Assembly: GCA_937871985.1 (NCBI GenBank)
Contig: CALMPB010000262.1
Location: 1-7,063, forward strand
Length of the DNA: 7,063 nucleotides
DNA from: an uncultured Burkholderiaceae bacterium
GTDB taxonomy: Bacteria > Pseudomonadota > Gammaproteobacteria > Burkholderiales > Burkholderiaceae
Direction of reading: 5' to 3'
Below are positions 1-5,845 of this stretch, piece after piece (positions within the stretch are counted from its first letter, which is position 1; every line of letters begins with the position of its first letter). Below the pieces are notes generated by a model. That model searched no databases, was not told where the DNA came from, and was given only the letters and a program-made list of their open reading frames with translations. The translations under genes and the position numbers were made by a program.

Positions 1-54
1 GGACGCGGCCCTTTCACGGCTGAAACACGGGTTCGATTCCCGTAGGGGTCACCA
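1..54 (+). tRNA. tRNA-Glu (UUC), 3' part, cut by window edge
   Basis: Only the part from the anticodon arm onward is inside the window. The anticodon stem CGGCC (6-10) pairs with GGCTG (18-22, one G-T wobble) around the 7-base loop CTTTCAC (11-17), which places anticodon TTC at 13-15 and so reads Glu codons. The T arm ACGGGTTCGATTCCCGT follows, then the 3' acceptor strand ending GGGGTCA and an encoded CCA. The integrase starts about 165 bp downstream in the same direction, so the 3' end of this tRNA is the probable attachment core of the island. The 5' half is not visible. Confidence 0.93.
29..54 (+). other. Probable attachment site core (attL) in the tRNA-Glu 3' end
   Basis: P4-type tyrosine integrases commonly recombine at the 3' end of a tRNA gene, and the recombined product restores a complete tRNA. 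Here the T arm and acceptor end of tRNA-Glu lie directly upstream of such an integrase. The exact core cannot be set from one copy. The matching repeat (attR) should lie at the other end of the element, beyond this window, and I saw no second copy of this stretch here. Confidence 0.5.
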
Positions 55-59
55 ACAAG

Positions 60-102
60 CCCTCCCAGAGGGTGCCAGAAGATGCCATAAATGGCTGTTT
101 TC
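60..102 (+). terminator. Weak hairpins after tRNA-Glu, possible terminator
   Basis: CCCTC-CCA-GAGGG (60-72) forms a 5-bp stem. GCCATAAATGGC (84-95) is a second small dyad followed by TGTTTTC. Either could end tRNA transcription, but the stems are short and the T-run is imperfect. Confidence 0.25.
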
Positions 103-115
103 TGCGGGTTTTCTG

Positions 116-124
116 TGGTATAAG
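116..124 (+). promoter_or_regulatory. Possible extended -10 element for the integrase
   Basis: TGGTATAAG matches an extended -10 (TGn followed by TATAAT, one mismatch). No good -35 lies 16-18 bp upstream. A start near 131 would give a leader running through the GATACCA repeat cluster to the integrase start at 219, so those repeats could also control its expression. Confidence 0.25.
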
Positions 125-144
125 CATCCCAATCGGATTGGCTG

Positions 145-218
145 GATACCACCAGATACCAGCATGTTGATGGTATGTTCGATGGTAGCTCGCCGATTCT
201 TGATCGGGAGATACCATC
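145..218. repeat. Cluster of GATACCA / TGGTATC repeats before the integrase
   Basis: Five short copies are visible. GATACCA occurs at 145-151 and 155-161, exactly 10 bp (one helical turn) apart. The inverted form GATGGTA occurs at 169-175 (as GATGGTAT) and 181-187. GATACCATC occurs at 210-218, directly against the integrase ATG. The copies at 156-161 and 171-176 make a dyad ATACCA-9-TGGTAT. Repeats of this kind between att and int usually bind the integrase arm domain or an excisionase/AlpA-type regulator. That role is inferred from position. Confidence 0.5.
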
Positions 219-1398
219 ATGGCCCTCACCGCCCTCGCGATCAAAAGCGCCAAGAGTCGCACCAAGCCCTACAAGCTGGCCGACAGCGACGGGCTCTACC
301 TGCTGGTCACACCCTCTGGTGGCCGCTGCTGGCGGATGAACTATCGCCATCTCGGCAAGCAGAAGACGCTGGCGTTCGGCACCTGGCCCGACACCAGCCT
401 CGCCGATGCCCGCGAGCGCCGCGACGCGGCGCGCAAGGTGCTGGCGCGGGGCGACGATCCGGCCGAGCAGATCAAGCTGGAGCGCATCGCGGCGACCGTC
501 GCCGCATCCAACAGCTTCAAGGCGGTCGCCGACGAATGGCTGACCAAGGCTGAGAAGGAAGGCCGCTCGGCCGTCACCATGAAGAAGCTGCGCTGGCTGC
601 TCGACTTCATCAACGAGTCGATCGGCAAGCGCCCCATCGCATCGATCTCCGCGCAGGAGCTGCTGATCATGCTGCGCAAGATGGAGGGCAAAGGCAAATA
701 CGAGACGGCCAAGCGGCTGCGCAGCACGTGCAGCCAAGTGTTCCGCTACGCCATCGCCACGGCCCGCGCTGAACGCGACGTTGCCGCCGACCTGCGCGGC
801 GCGCTGATTGCCCCCAAGCCGGTCCACCGCGCCGCAATCACCGGATCCAAGGAAGCAGGCGGCTTGCTCCGCGCCATCGAGGCATTCGAAGGGCATCCCA
901 ACACCAAGGCGGCGCTGCGGCTCTTGCCGCATGTGTTCGTGCGGCCCGGTGAGCTGCGTCATGCCGAATGGAGCGACTTCGATTTCGACAAGGCGCTATG
1001 GACGATCCCGCCGCACAAGACCAAGATGCGGCGGGCGCATACCATCCCCCTCCCTGCGCTCGGTCGATCGGCCGATGTCGGAGAACACGATCAACGCGGC
1101 GCTGCGCCGCATGGGCTTCACTCAGGACGAGATGACCGGCCACGGCTTCCGGGCAATGGCGGCGACACTCTTGAACGAGATGGGTCTATGGCACCCCGAC
1201 GCGATCGAGCGCCAACTCGCCCACTGCGACAACAACGCCGTCCGTCGAGCCTACGCGCGCGGCGAGTATTGGGATGAGCGCGTGAGGATGATGCAGCACT
1301 GGTCCGACCATCTCGATTTCCTCCGCGATGGCGCGAAGGTGCTCAAGGGCAAGTTTGGAAAGACGAAGGCAGCTGTAGTCGACGGGTCTAGGTCTTGA
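219..1398 (+). pseudogene. P4-type tyrosine integrase, frameshifted by an internal deletion
   Basis: The product would cut and rejoin DNA at the tRNA attachment site to insert or excise the island. ATG 219 has a GGGAG ribosome site at 206-210. The first frame (219 to a stop at 1277) carries the N-terminal DUF4102-type arm-binding region (about residues 1-90), the SAM-like core-binding domain (about 95-190) and the start of the catalytic domain with Arg242 in VRPGELR and Lys in HKTK. After HTIPL, near base 1050, the true protein continues in another frame: PSLRSVDRPMSENT, then His (1141-1143) and Arg (1150-1152) of HGFR, His (1222-1224) of QLAH, and the nucleophile Tyr (1267-1269) in GEYWDERVRMMQ, ending at TGA 1398. 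Compared with family members, roughly 22-23 residues are missing at the join, so this is a deletion of about 70 bp rather than one lost base. The gene is very probably dead unless frameshifting occurs. Confidence 0.88.
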
Positions 1399-1483
1399 AC
1401 TGGGCCGGAAGCGAACAGGCGGGTTTGAAATCAGAGACGGCGAAGCGGACGTTGATCACTCGATGCCAGAATCGTTCGACGGC

Positions 1484-1954
1484 TTATCGCTTCGTTCGGC
1501 GCTGCACGATCGTCTTGGCGATGATGCGGCGATTAATCTTCCGCTTCCAGTCCAGCTGGGCCTGCGAAAGATTGCGCTTTCGAGCCGTCTGCAGAAGGAA
1601 GCGATATTCCTTCTCGCTGTATAGATAGCCCATCCGCCAGGCGTGCTCGATCAAATCGTGGTTGGCATTCGCGGTGTCATCTTGCGCGATGCGCTTCAGC
1701 CCGTCGAACAGGTTTCCGGTGCTGATCTGGATGAAGCGGTTGATGCAGACATTGCCGACGTAGGTGCTGTTCCCATTGTGCCGGTTGCGGATGTAGCAAT
1801 GCTCCTTGATGTCTTGACCGCAGGGACAATGATCCCATTCGTCGCTTATCTCGACGGCGACCAGATCCCACTCTTTACGCGCCACCTCGAAATCCGAGGC
1901 GACGGACAGTGGCAGTATATGCGCCTTGAGATGCTCGAAGTTGGGTGAAGCCAT
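1484..1954 (-). CDS. Small four-cysteine (zinc-finger-like) protein, function unknown
   Basis: This is a 156-aa protein whose function I do not recognise. Its clearest feature is a putative metal site: Cys43 and Cys45 (CPCG), Cys53 (EHCYIRNR) and Cys70 (VGNVCINRF), giving C-x-C-x7-C-x16-C. This resembles a compact zinc knuckle or ribbon around a small beta structure. The N-terminal 40 residues look mixed alpha/beta. The C-terminal part (about 100-156) is helical and strongly basic (KRK, RR, QRRTKR at the end), which suggests nucleic-acid contact. The ATG at 1954 has GGGGAT at 1964-1968 as ribosome site. It begins 18 bp after the stop of the DUF6119-family gene upstream on the same strand, so the two are probably one transcript. 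Its 3' end converges on the broken integrase with an 85-bp gap. Its base composition, like that of its partner, is less GC-rich than the flanks. The pairing suggests a helper, regulator or antidote for the larger protein, but that is inference. Confidence 0.75.
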   Translation of the reverse strand: MASPNFEHLKAHILPLSVASDFEVARKEWDLVAVEISDEWDHCPCGQDIKEHCYIRNRHNGNSTYVGNVCINRFIQISTGNLFDGLKRIAQDDTANANHDLIEHAWRMGYLYSEKEYRFLLQTARKRNLSQAQLDWKRKINRRIIAKTIVQRRTKR

Positions 1955-1972
1955 CGCATTCGATCCCCGTAG

Positions 1973-3721
1973 CTATGCCGCCTGCTTGTTCTTTTTCGCC
2001 TGCGTGTATCGCGTGACCTTCACCGGGATAAATCGGACGACGATGTCCTGAAATTTACAAATCCGCCGAAGATGATCGTGCATCAGCTTAAGTTCGTATT
2101 GCGAGATCAGGGGAATATCGCTCTTGTCGGGCTTTGGATCAGCCTTGTTGAAGAGGAGCCACAGACAGAGCGTATATTCCCGTCCGTGATTGTCCTCGAC
2201 TGATGGCTTTATGTAGGCGAGATAATCGGCCTTCGACGGACAAGGGCTGTTTTCTATATGATCGCGGATTTCGGACAGGAAGGTGTCATCGTGCAGGAAC
2301 GCTTCGCAGTAGAATTTTGCCTGCGAGAACAGGTAGCTGATTGACGCTGCGTCCTTGTACTTTTTGACGTTGACGATCCGCATTCGGCCGTCCGCGCAGA
2401 GTTCCAGAACGTCGCAAAACTCCTTGTCCTTCTTGCCGGTGCCAATCCTGAGCTTTGCTCGGTCGAAAAGGATGGCGTCCGGGCGTAGCTCGACAATCTT
2501 GTTGTTGAACTTGGCCTCGGTGTTTTGCTTGGCCTGATTGTCGCTGATATCGATATCGCAGCACCATGGCTCCGCGTCTTCTTCACGGACCCGGTTCGCC
2601 ATGAAATCGACAATCGACTGATGAAATTCCGGGTCGACCTTGGTCCACCGTCCGCTGCTCAGAACGAAATAGTCGTCGCCAATCGCATGCTCGTAAACAA
2701 GGCAATCATATATCGGCCATCGCATATAGCCGAGGACGCGATCCTCGGACGGTGAGAAAGCAAAAATCTTCCTGCTTTCGAGCCGATCCACCGTCAGGTC
2801 GTCAGGCTTCTTGAAAACCTCCTCGAGCAGCGCTGGCGTGAGGAAGGAGTAGACCATGTTTTCCTTCTTCGCCTTATTCGAGAAGGTGAAGCTATATTCC
2901 TCGGCGGACAGGAACTCCGGGATGCAGAGATCGATCTTTGAATAGTCCTTCGCTCTCAACGCTTCCAACAACAGTGCGTTAAGCTCTTCAGTTTCCGCTT
3001 CGGTCGCGGGTTGAAAATTCCGATAGTTTGGAAACAGGTCAATGTAATCACGAGCTTCAAAGCGCTCCAGAAATGTCTGACACTGGGTGACCAGACGCTC
3101 CCAAGTCAATTTCTCCTCACCGATAATCTTGACCGTTAGGTTGTCACGGCCTTGCAGGGTGGTGTTTTTCTGGCCTTTGATATGGGCAGAAATATATCTG
3201 AGATCTTCTGCCTCGCTCAGGCCGAACACGAAGGAGTCGGAAGGCCTGCTCGCCTGCCGGTCGATGTGGGTTGGCGTTATGGCATTACTCTGGGTGCGGG
3301 TCTGACGAATTTCTTCGTTCCCGCACATGTTCATTGCTGTCTTGATACCAAAATCCGGCTCCAGCATTCTCCTGTTGAGGCAGCTCGCCGCGCTTCTTCC
3401 GAACACGGCGGAAAAAAGCCGATCCTCGGTCTTTATAAGCAAAATGCCATTGGGGCTTCTACTGGCATCGGCGAAGGTGAAGGGATCTGCGACATTCGCT
3501 TTCTCGTTGACGAAATCCAGCCACGGTGGATTCCCTCTGGCAGAATGTGTCTCGAAGTATATGAAACGACACTCAGCTTCATCGACCTCAAAGTCGGCTT
3601 TGCGGATGGCTAGTTTCGTCTCCAGATCCGCATCGTCATCAAGAATGGTGTCGAAACCGGTGCCTGCCTTAGCCAGATAGAAGGTAATCTGCCCGATTTC
3701 AGCTTCAGCATTTTCAGCCAT
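1973..3721 (-). CDS. DUF6119 / TIGR04141 family sporadically distributed protein, possible nuclease
   Basis: This 582-aa protein is close to the usual family length of about 550 aa. Members appear patchily on mobile DNA and lack a firm function that I know of. The N-terminal part (about 1-110) has the typical opening, ITFYLAKAG followed by a region ending GILLIKTEDRLFSAVFG. The middle (about 160-380) carries SFVFGLSEAEDLRYISAHI, GRDNLTVK and an alpha/beta segment. The C-terminal core (about 400-475) is the most telling: a helix with Glu402 (TEAKFNNK), then EFCDVLEL with Asp437, then a strand with N-V-K (451-453), then SISYLFSQAKFYCEAFL. Glu, Asp and V-K in this order resemble a PD-(D/E)xK nuclease core, with Asn where the usual Glu would sit; I infer this from the pattern only. 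The ATG at 3721 has GGGAG at 3729-3733, 7 nt away. GC content is clearly lower than in the integrase (about 47% in the 60 bases from 3001 against 77% in the 60 from 421), a sign of separate acquisition. A defence or toxin role is plausible. Family call is firm, function is not. Confidence 0.8.
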   Translation of the reverse strand: MAENAEAEIGQITFYLAKAGTGFDTILDDDADLETKLAIRKADFEVDEAECRFIYFETHSARGNPPWLDFVNEKANVADPFTFADASRSPNGILLIKTEDRLFSAVFGRSAASCLNRRMLEPDFGIKTAMNMCGNEEIRQTRTQSNAITPTHIDRQASRPSDSFVFGLSEAEDLRYISAHIKGQKNTTLQGRDNLTVKIIGEEKLTWERLVTQCQTFLERFEARDYIDLFPNYRNFQPATEAETEELNALLLEALRAKDYSKIDLCIPEFLSAEEYSFTFSNKAKKENMVYSFLTPALLEEVFKKPDDLTVDRLESRKIFAFSPSEDRVLGYMRWPIYDCLVYEHAIGDDYFVLSSGRWTKVDPEFHQSIVDFMANRVREEDAEPWCCDIDISDNQAKQNTEAKFNNKIVELRPDAILFDRAKLRIGTGKKDKEFCDVLELCADGRMRIVNVKKYKDAASISYLFSQAKFYCEAFLHDDTFLSEIRDHIENSPCPSKADYLAYIKPSVEDNHGREYTLCLWLLFNKADPKPDKSDIPLISQYELKLMHDHLRRICKFQDIVVRFIPVKVTRYTQAKKNKQAA

Positions 3722-3866
3722 GTTCCCGCTCCCACATGGAGCGTATTACGGCCGTTTCTTATCCGCCAGACTTATTTCGGGTGCAGGAAATGATCAGATT
3801 ATTAGGAAGGCGGGACGCCTCCCGATATCGTGCGTCATAGTCGCGATCGGCCCGTCTCACCGAACC
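3722..3866. other. Intergenic gap within the minus-strand cargo block
   Basis: These 145 bp separate the HEPN-like gene from the DUF6119 gene and should hold the DUF6119 promoter. On the minus strand there are AT-rich stretches (TAATAAT near 3799-3805, AAATAAG near 3771-3777) but no convincing -35/-10 pair. A small inverted repeat CGGGA-cgcc-TCCCG at 3811-3824 could act as a weak terminator for the HEPN-like gene, without a T-run. The ribosome site for the DUF6119 gene is at 3729-3733. Confidence 0.35.
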
Positions 3867-4793
3867 TCAGCCAGATCGTCGCAGCCCCCCAATACCCAGC
3901 TCGAACCTCGCGCCGGCTTCACGCAGGATATTTACCAGCTCAAGCGAGGCGCGATGGGCTGCCAGTGCCTCGTCGCGGGTACAAGGTTCCTCACCATAGC
4001 GAATACCTGGTTTGCACTGGATCGCGGCCACTTGGCCGACGGCGTTGAAGTTCAGGCCGGTATCGGCGAGGGTCTTGCAAAGGCCGGCAAGCCCGTGGGT
4101 GAAGCCGTATTTCGCGCCAGCGCGATCGATCGCGGCCTTGAGCACCTTTTCGGCGGCCTGGAGCGACGCCCATTTCGATTCCCCATAGCGGCCACCACGC
4201 GCCATCAGACCATTGACCGCGGCCTCGACATCGCCCCGAGCAATGAACATCAAACCATGACCGGTACTCTCGAGCGTGAACGCGGCAGGCACCGCGATCT
4301 CGAACGCGGCCCCGATCGTGTCGAGCGCAACATCGGACAGGCGCCCGGCTTTGGCCGCGGTCATCCCGTCAACAAGCTGGGTGATATTGCAGGTTGCGGG
4401 GCCACGCGCGATGCCCGGGTTGGGCAACCATTGGCGCGTAAGAACGAAATTCACGCTACCGAAGATACGGGGAACGCGCAGGACATAGAGATCGCCATCG
4501 AGCAGGATCACCATCCGACCCGGACAAGGGTCCTCTTTCAGCCGATCGCCGTAATTGTCCTTGTACCATTGATTGATCGCTTCGCTCAGCGCAGCATTCT
4601 CGCGCAATTCCGGCGGCAGACGCGCGGTGGCGCCGCCGAGCGGCATGCTAAGATTATACGTCATCGAGACTTCGCGAACCGCGAGCATCGGGCGCGTCGG
4701 AATATCGACGCCCTCATTGGTAAGCTTGAAGTCGATCTGCGCCATCATCGCTTCGAACTTCGGCCCACGCTCAGGCGGCCGTTCCAATGTCAT
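3867..4793 (-). CDS. Two-part protein with a HEPN-like C-terminal domain
   Basis: From the chosen ATG the product is 308 aa. I do not recognise the N-terminal half (about 1-150), which looks soluble and includes a beta-rich stretch, GRMVILLDGDLYVLRVPRIFG. The C-terminal half (about 185-295) has the pattern of an all-helical HEPN domain: SKWASLQAAEKVLKAAI (206-222), then HGLAGL (233-238), then PGIRYGE (262-268), then a last helix with Arg273 and His280 (RDEALAAH, R-x6-H). The HEPN catalytic signature is R-x4-6-H, found in RNase toxins and defence proteins, so RNA cleavage or RNA binding is plausible though unproven. A partner MNT nucleotidyltransferase is not seen next to it. The ATG at 4793 is preferred over ATG 4817 and TTG 4838 because a strong GAGGAGGAA ribosome site lies just upstream of it. 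If the longer starts were used, that same stretch would be read as a run of Glu (EEEE). No transmembrane segment is visible. Confidence 0.6.
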   Translation of the reverse strand: MTLERPPERGPKFEAMMAQIDFKLTNEGVDIPTRPMLAVREVSMTYNLSMPLGGATARLPPELRENAALSEAINQWYKDNYGDRLKEDPCPGRMVILLDGDLYVLRVPRIFGSVNFVLTRQWLPNPGIARGPATCNITQLVDGMTAAKAGRLSDVALDTIGAAFEIAVPAAFTLESTGHGLMFIARGDVEAAVNGLMARGGRYGESKWASLQAAEKVLKAAIDRAGAKYGFTHGLAGLCKTLADTGLNFNAVGQVAAIQCKPGIRYGEEPCTRDEALAAHRASLELVNILREAGARFELGIGGLRRSG

Positions 4794-4856
4794 ACCCTGT
4801 TCTTCCTCCTCGGACATCCGCGGGCGGGCGCAACGCAACCCTCAAACGAATGGCAG

Positions 4857-4885
4857 ATTTTAGCATGATGTAGGAATGCAGCTAA
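4857..4885 (-). promoter_or_regulatory. Possible promoter of the HEPN-like gene
   Basis: Read on the minus strand, TGCTAAAAT (4865 down to 4857) is an extended -10 element with one mismatch to TATAAT. At 17 bp spacing the -35 position holds TTAGCT (4885-4880), a poor match, as is tolerated by extended -10 promoters. It lies about 65 bp upstream of the chosen ATG at 4793. Confidence 0.3.
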
Positions 4886-4901
4886 GGACCGCTGTTAGGG
4901 C

Positions 4902-4960
4902 GCGAAGCCGCCTTCGCTCGGCCGACGTCTTGGCCGCGCTCTCGCCCCCGGAGAGCGCGG
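4902..4960. terminator. Two hairpins downstream of the AlpA-type gene
   Basis: CCGCGCTCTC (4934-4943) pairs perfectly with GAGAGCGCGG (4951-4960) around a 7-base loop, a 10-bp GC-rich stem. A second stem, GCGAAG-CCGC-CTTCGC, lies at 4902-4917. They follow the AlpA-type stop (4970) on the minus strand. There is no T-run on either side, so if this is a terminator it is not a classical intrinsic one. It could also stabilise the mRNA 3' end. Confidence 0.4.
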
Positions 4961-4969
4961 TCGCAGACA

Positions 4970-5173
4970 TCATTCTGCGCTATCACCTCGATAGGCCATC
5001 GGATCGGCGATCCAGCGGTTGATGGCGGACTCGTGCCAGCCAGCGCCGTGAATGCTGATCTTGACCCGTTGGGGAAAGGTGCCCTCACCCATCTTTCGAT
5101 AGAGGGTCGTGCGGGAAAGCCCGGTGCGAGCGAGGACGGTCTTGAGACGAATAATCCTTTCGATGTTGGACAT
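4970..5173 (-). CDS. alpA: AlpA-family helix-turn-helix regulator
   Basis: A 67-aa DNA-binding protein of the AlpA / MerR-like excisionase class. These small regulators activate integrase genes or act as excisionases on P4-like prophages and islands. The helix-turn-helix covers about residues 10-30 (LKTVLARTGLSRTTLYRKM), followed by the usual GTFPQRVKI wing and the family motif GWHESAINRWIADP (45-58). ATG 5173 is chosen because GGAA lies 9-12 nt upstream and the family starts close to the HTH. An in-frame ATG at 5188 would add five residues with no good ribosome site. The natural target would be the repeats next to the integrase at 145-218, about 4.8 kb away, or its own upstream region. It is transcribed toward the cargo block. 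Confidence 0.88.
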   Translation of the reverse strand: MSNIERIIRLKTVLARTGLSRTTLYRKMGEGTFPQRVKISIHGAGWHESAINRWIADPMAYRGDSAE

Positions 5174-5438
5174 GGGCTGTACTTCCATACTCGGGGTTAT
5201 CGAAGCTCCCCGGAACAGGATCGATAGCCTTGGGACGAAGTGCAAGAGTGCCAAAAACGGTGCCGGTATACGGTGGCGGACTCTGGCGTCCCGTGGCGGC
5301 CCCTGTCGTCCGAGGGCAGTGAAAAGAAATTTTCCCATGTCGTCCCGGTACGAGCAAGTCGACCGTCCCAGCACGGATTTAGCCCTATCCACCCCGCCCC
5401 CGAATGCCGACTCGCGAGCGGCACCGACGCGAGGCGGG
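5174..5438. promoter_or_regulatory. Intergenic region upstream of the AlpA-type gene, with a tandem repeat
   Basis: These 265 bp between two minus-strand genes contain no credible gene. Two near-identical decamers, ACGGTGCCGG (5257-5266) and ACGGTGGCGG (5270-5279), sit 13 bp apart, about 85-105 bp upstream of the AlpA-type start. They are candidate operators. The core ACGGTGGCG is also found at 5699-5707, inside the dyad region upstream of the ribbon-helix-helix gene, so one regulator could see both places. No clear -35/-10 pair is visible. Confidence 0.35.
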
Positions 5439-5627
5439 TCAGCCCTTTGGCGGCTCAGGATTCTCCCGGCGCTGCAACTCGTTTTCGACCGCTTCGCGAA
5501 TGAACAGTGCAACCCGCCGATTGCCCACCAGCGCTGCGATTCGGCTGATCGTCTCAGCCGATAGCCTGACTGTCGTCGGCTTCATTCCAAGCGGTGGGCG
5601 TCCCATCGCGTCTTGGCTATCGGCCAT
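5439..5627 (-). CDS. Ribbon-helix-helix (CopG/Arc-type) DNA-binding protein
   Basis: A 62-aa protein starting MADSQDAMGRPPLGMK. The beta strand KPTTVRLS is followed by two helices, AETISRIAALVG and RRVALFIREAVENELQRRE. This is the standard RHH layout, in which a dimer places the strand pair in the DNA major groove. The tail is NPEPPKG. ATG 5627 is preferred because GGAG lies about 9 nt upstream. An in-frame ATG at 5684 would add 19 residues (MSYIQINGCVNLF...) but has no ribosome site and would run into the operator-like dyad. RHH proteins often repress their own promoter or act as antitoxins or relaxosome accessory proteins. No toxin-like partner follows, and the dyad at 5673-5713 is the obvious binding candidate. 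Confidence 0.8.
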   Translation of the reverse strand: MADSQDAMGRPPLGMKPTTVRLSAETISRIAALVGNRRVALFIREAVENELQRRENPEPPKG

Positions 5628-5652
5628 GTCTGCGAACTCCAAGCCAAACAGG

Positions 5653-5680
5653 TTGACGCAACCGTTTATTTGAATATACG
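5653..5680 (+). promoter_or_regulatory. Candidate sigma-70 promoter for the rightward genes
   Basis: TTGACG (5653-5658) and TATACG (5675-5680) are separated by 16 bp. The -10 overlaps the left arm of the dyad at 5673-5713, so a protein bound there would block it. Transcription would run rightward to the gene at 5846. Confidence 0.35.
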
Positions 5681-5713
5681 ACATCGTTTATTCGATAAAC
5701 GGTGGCGTATATT
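5673..5713. promoter_or_regulatory. Concentric double dyad, likely operator
   Basis: AATATACG (5673-5680) is the exact reverse complement of CGTATATT (5706-5713). Between them CGTTTAT (5685-5691) is the exact reverse complement of ATAAACG (5695-5701). Both pairs share one centre at base 5693. A further CGTTTATT lies 22 bp to the left at 5663-5670, and ACCGTTTAT (5661-5669) pairs with ATAAACGGT (5695-5703). The site sits in the divergent region between the minus-strand RHH gene and the plus-strand genes, so autoregulation by the RHH protein is the simplest reading. Confidence 0.6.
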
Positions 5714-5845
5714 GCTGCAAGGGCATCGAGCAAATCGGCCTGCGGCGATTCCGGCATCGCGAATCGCGCGGGAGCTACGGGATCGTGCCGCATCCGCTCC
5801 GTCGCATCCGCTTCATCCGCCCAGGATGCGGAACGGAAGGTGCAT

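Noticed and set aside
164..727. Other open frames over the integrase (164-553 plus, 341-727 minus)
   Set aside because: They lie inside the integrase, have compositions typical of shadow frames in GC-rich DNA and show no family motif.
219..1277. Reading the integrase as an intact 352-aa protein
   Set aside because: After residue 278 the frame is low-complexity Arg-rich shadow sequence, while the true catalytic half continues in another frame to 1398.
1395..1948. Plus-strand frames over the Cys4 gene (1395-1628, 1643-1948)
   Set aside because: They are antisense to the Cys4 gene, which has a clear motif, ribosome site and operon context.
3720..4868. 382-aa plus-strand open frame opposite the HEPN-like gene
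   Set aside because: It is rich in Arg, His and Gln with no domain, and runs antisense to a frame with coherent helices and a strong ribosome site.
5174..5512. N-terminal extension of the AlpA-type protein up to 5512
   Set aside because: The added 113 residues have no family match. AlpA proteins are about 60-90 aa and ATG 5173 has a suitable ribosome site.
5109..5564. 151-aa plus-strand open frame over the regulator region
   Set aside because: No ribosome site or motif. It crosses an intergenic region and lies antisense to the AlpA-type and RHH genes.
5439..5627. RHH protein as the antitoxin of a toxin-antitoxin pair
   Set aside because: No small toxin-like gene is adjacent on the same strand. 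The next gene downstream is the AlpA-type regulator, 265 bp away.
5702..5845. GTG start at 5702 for the 196-aa protein
   Set aside because: It lies inside the operator dyad and promoter region, lacks a ribosome site, and the added residues are low-complexity Ala/Ser.
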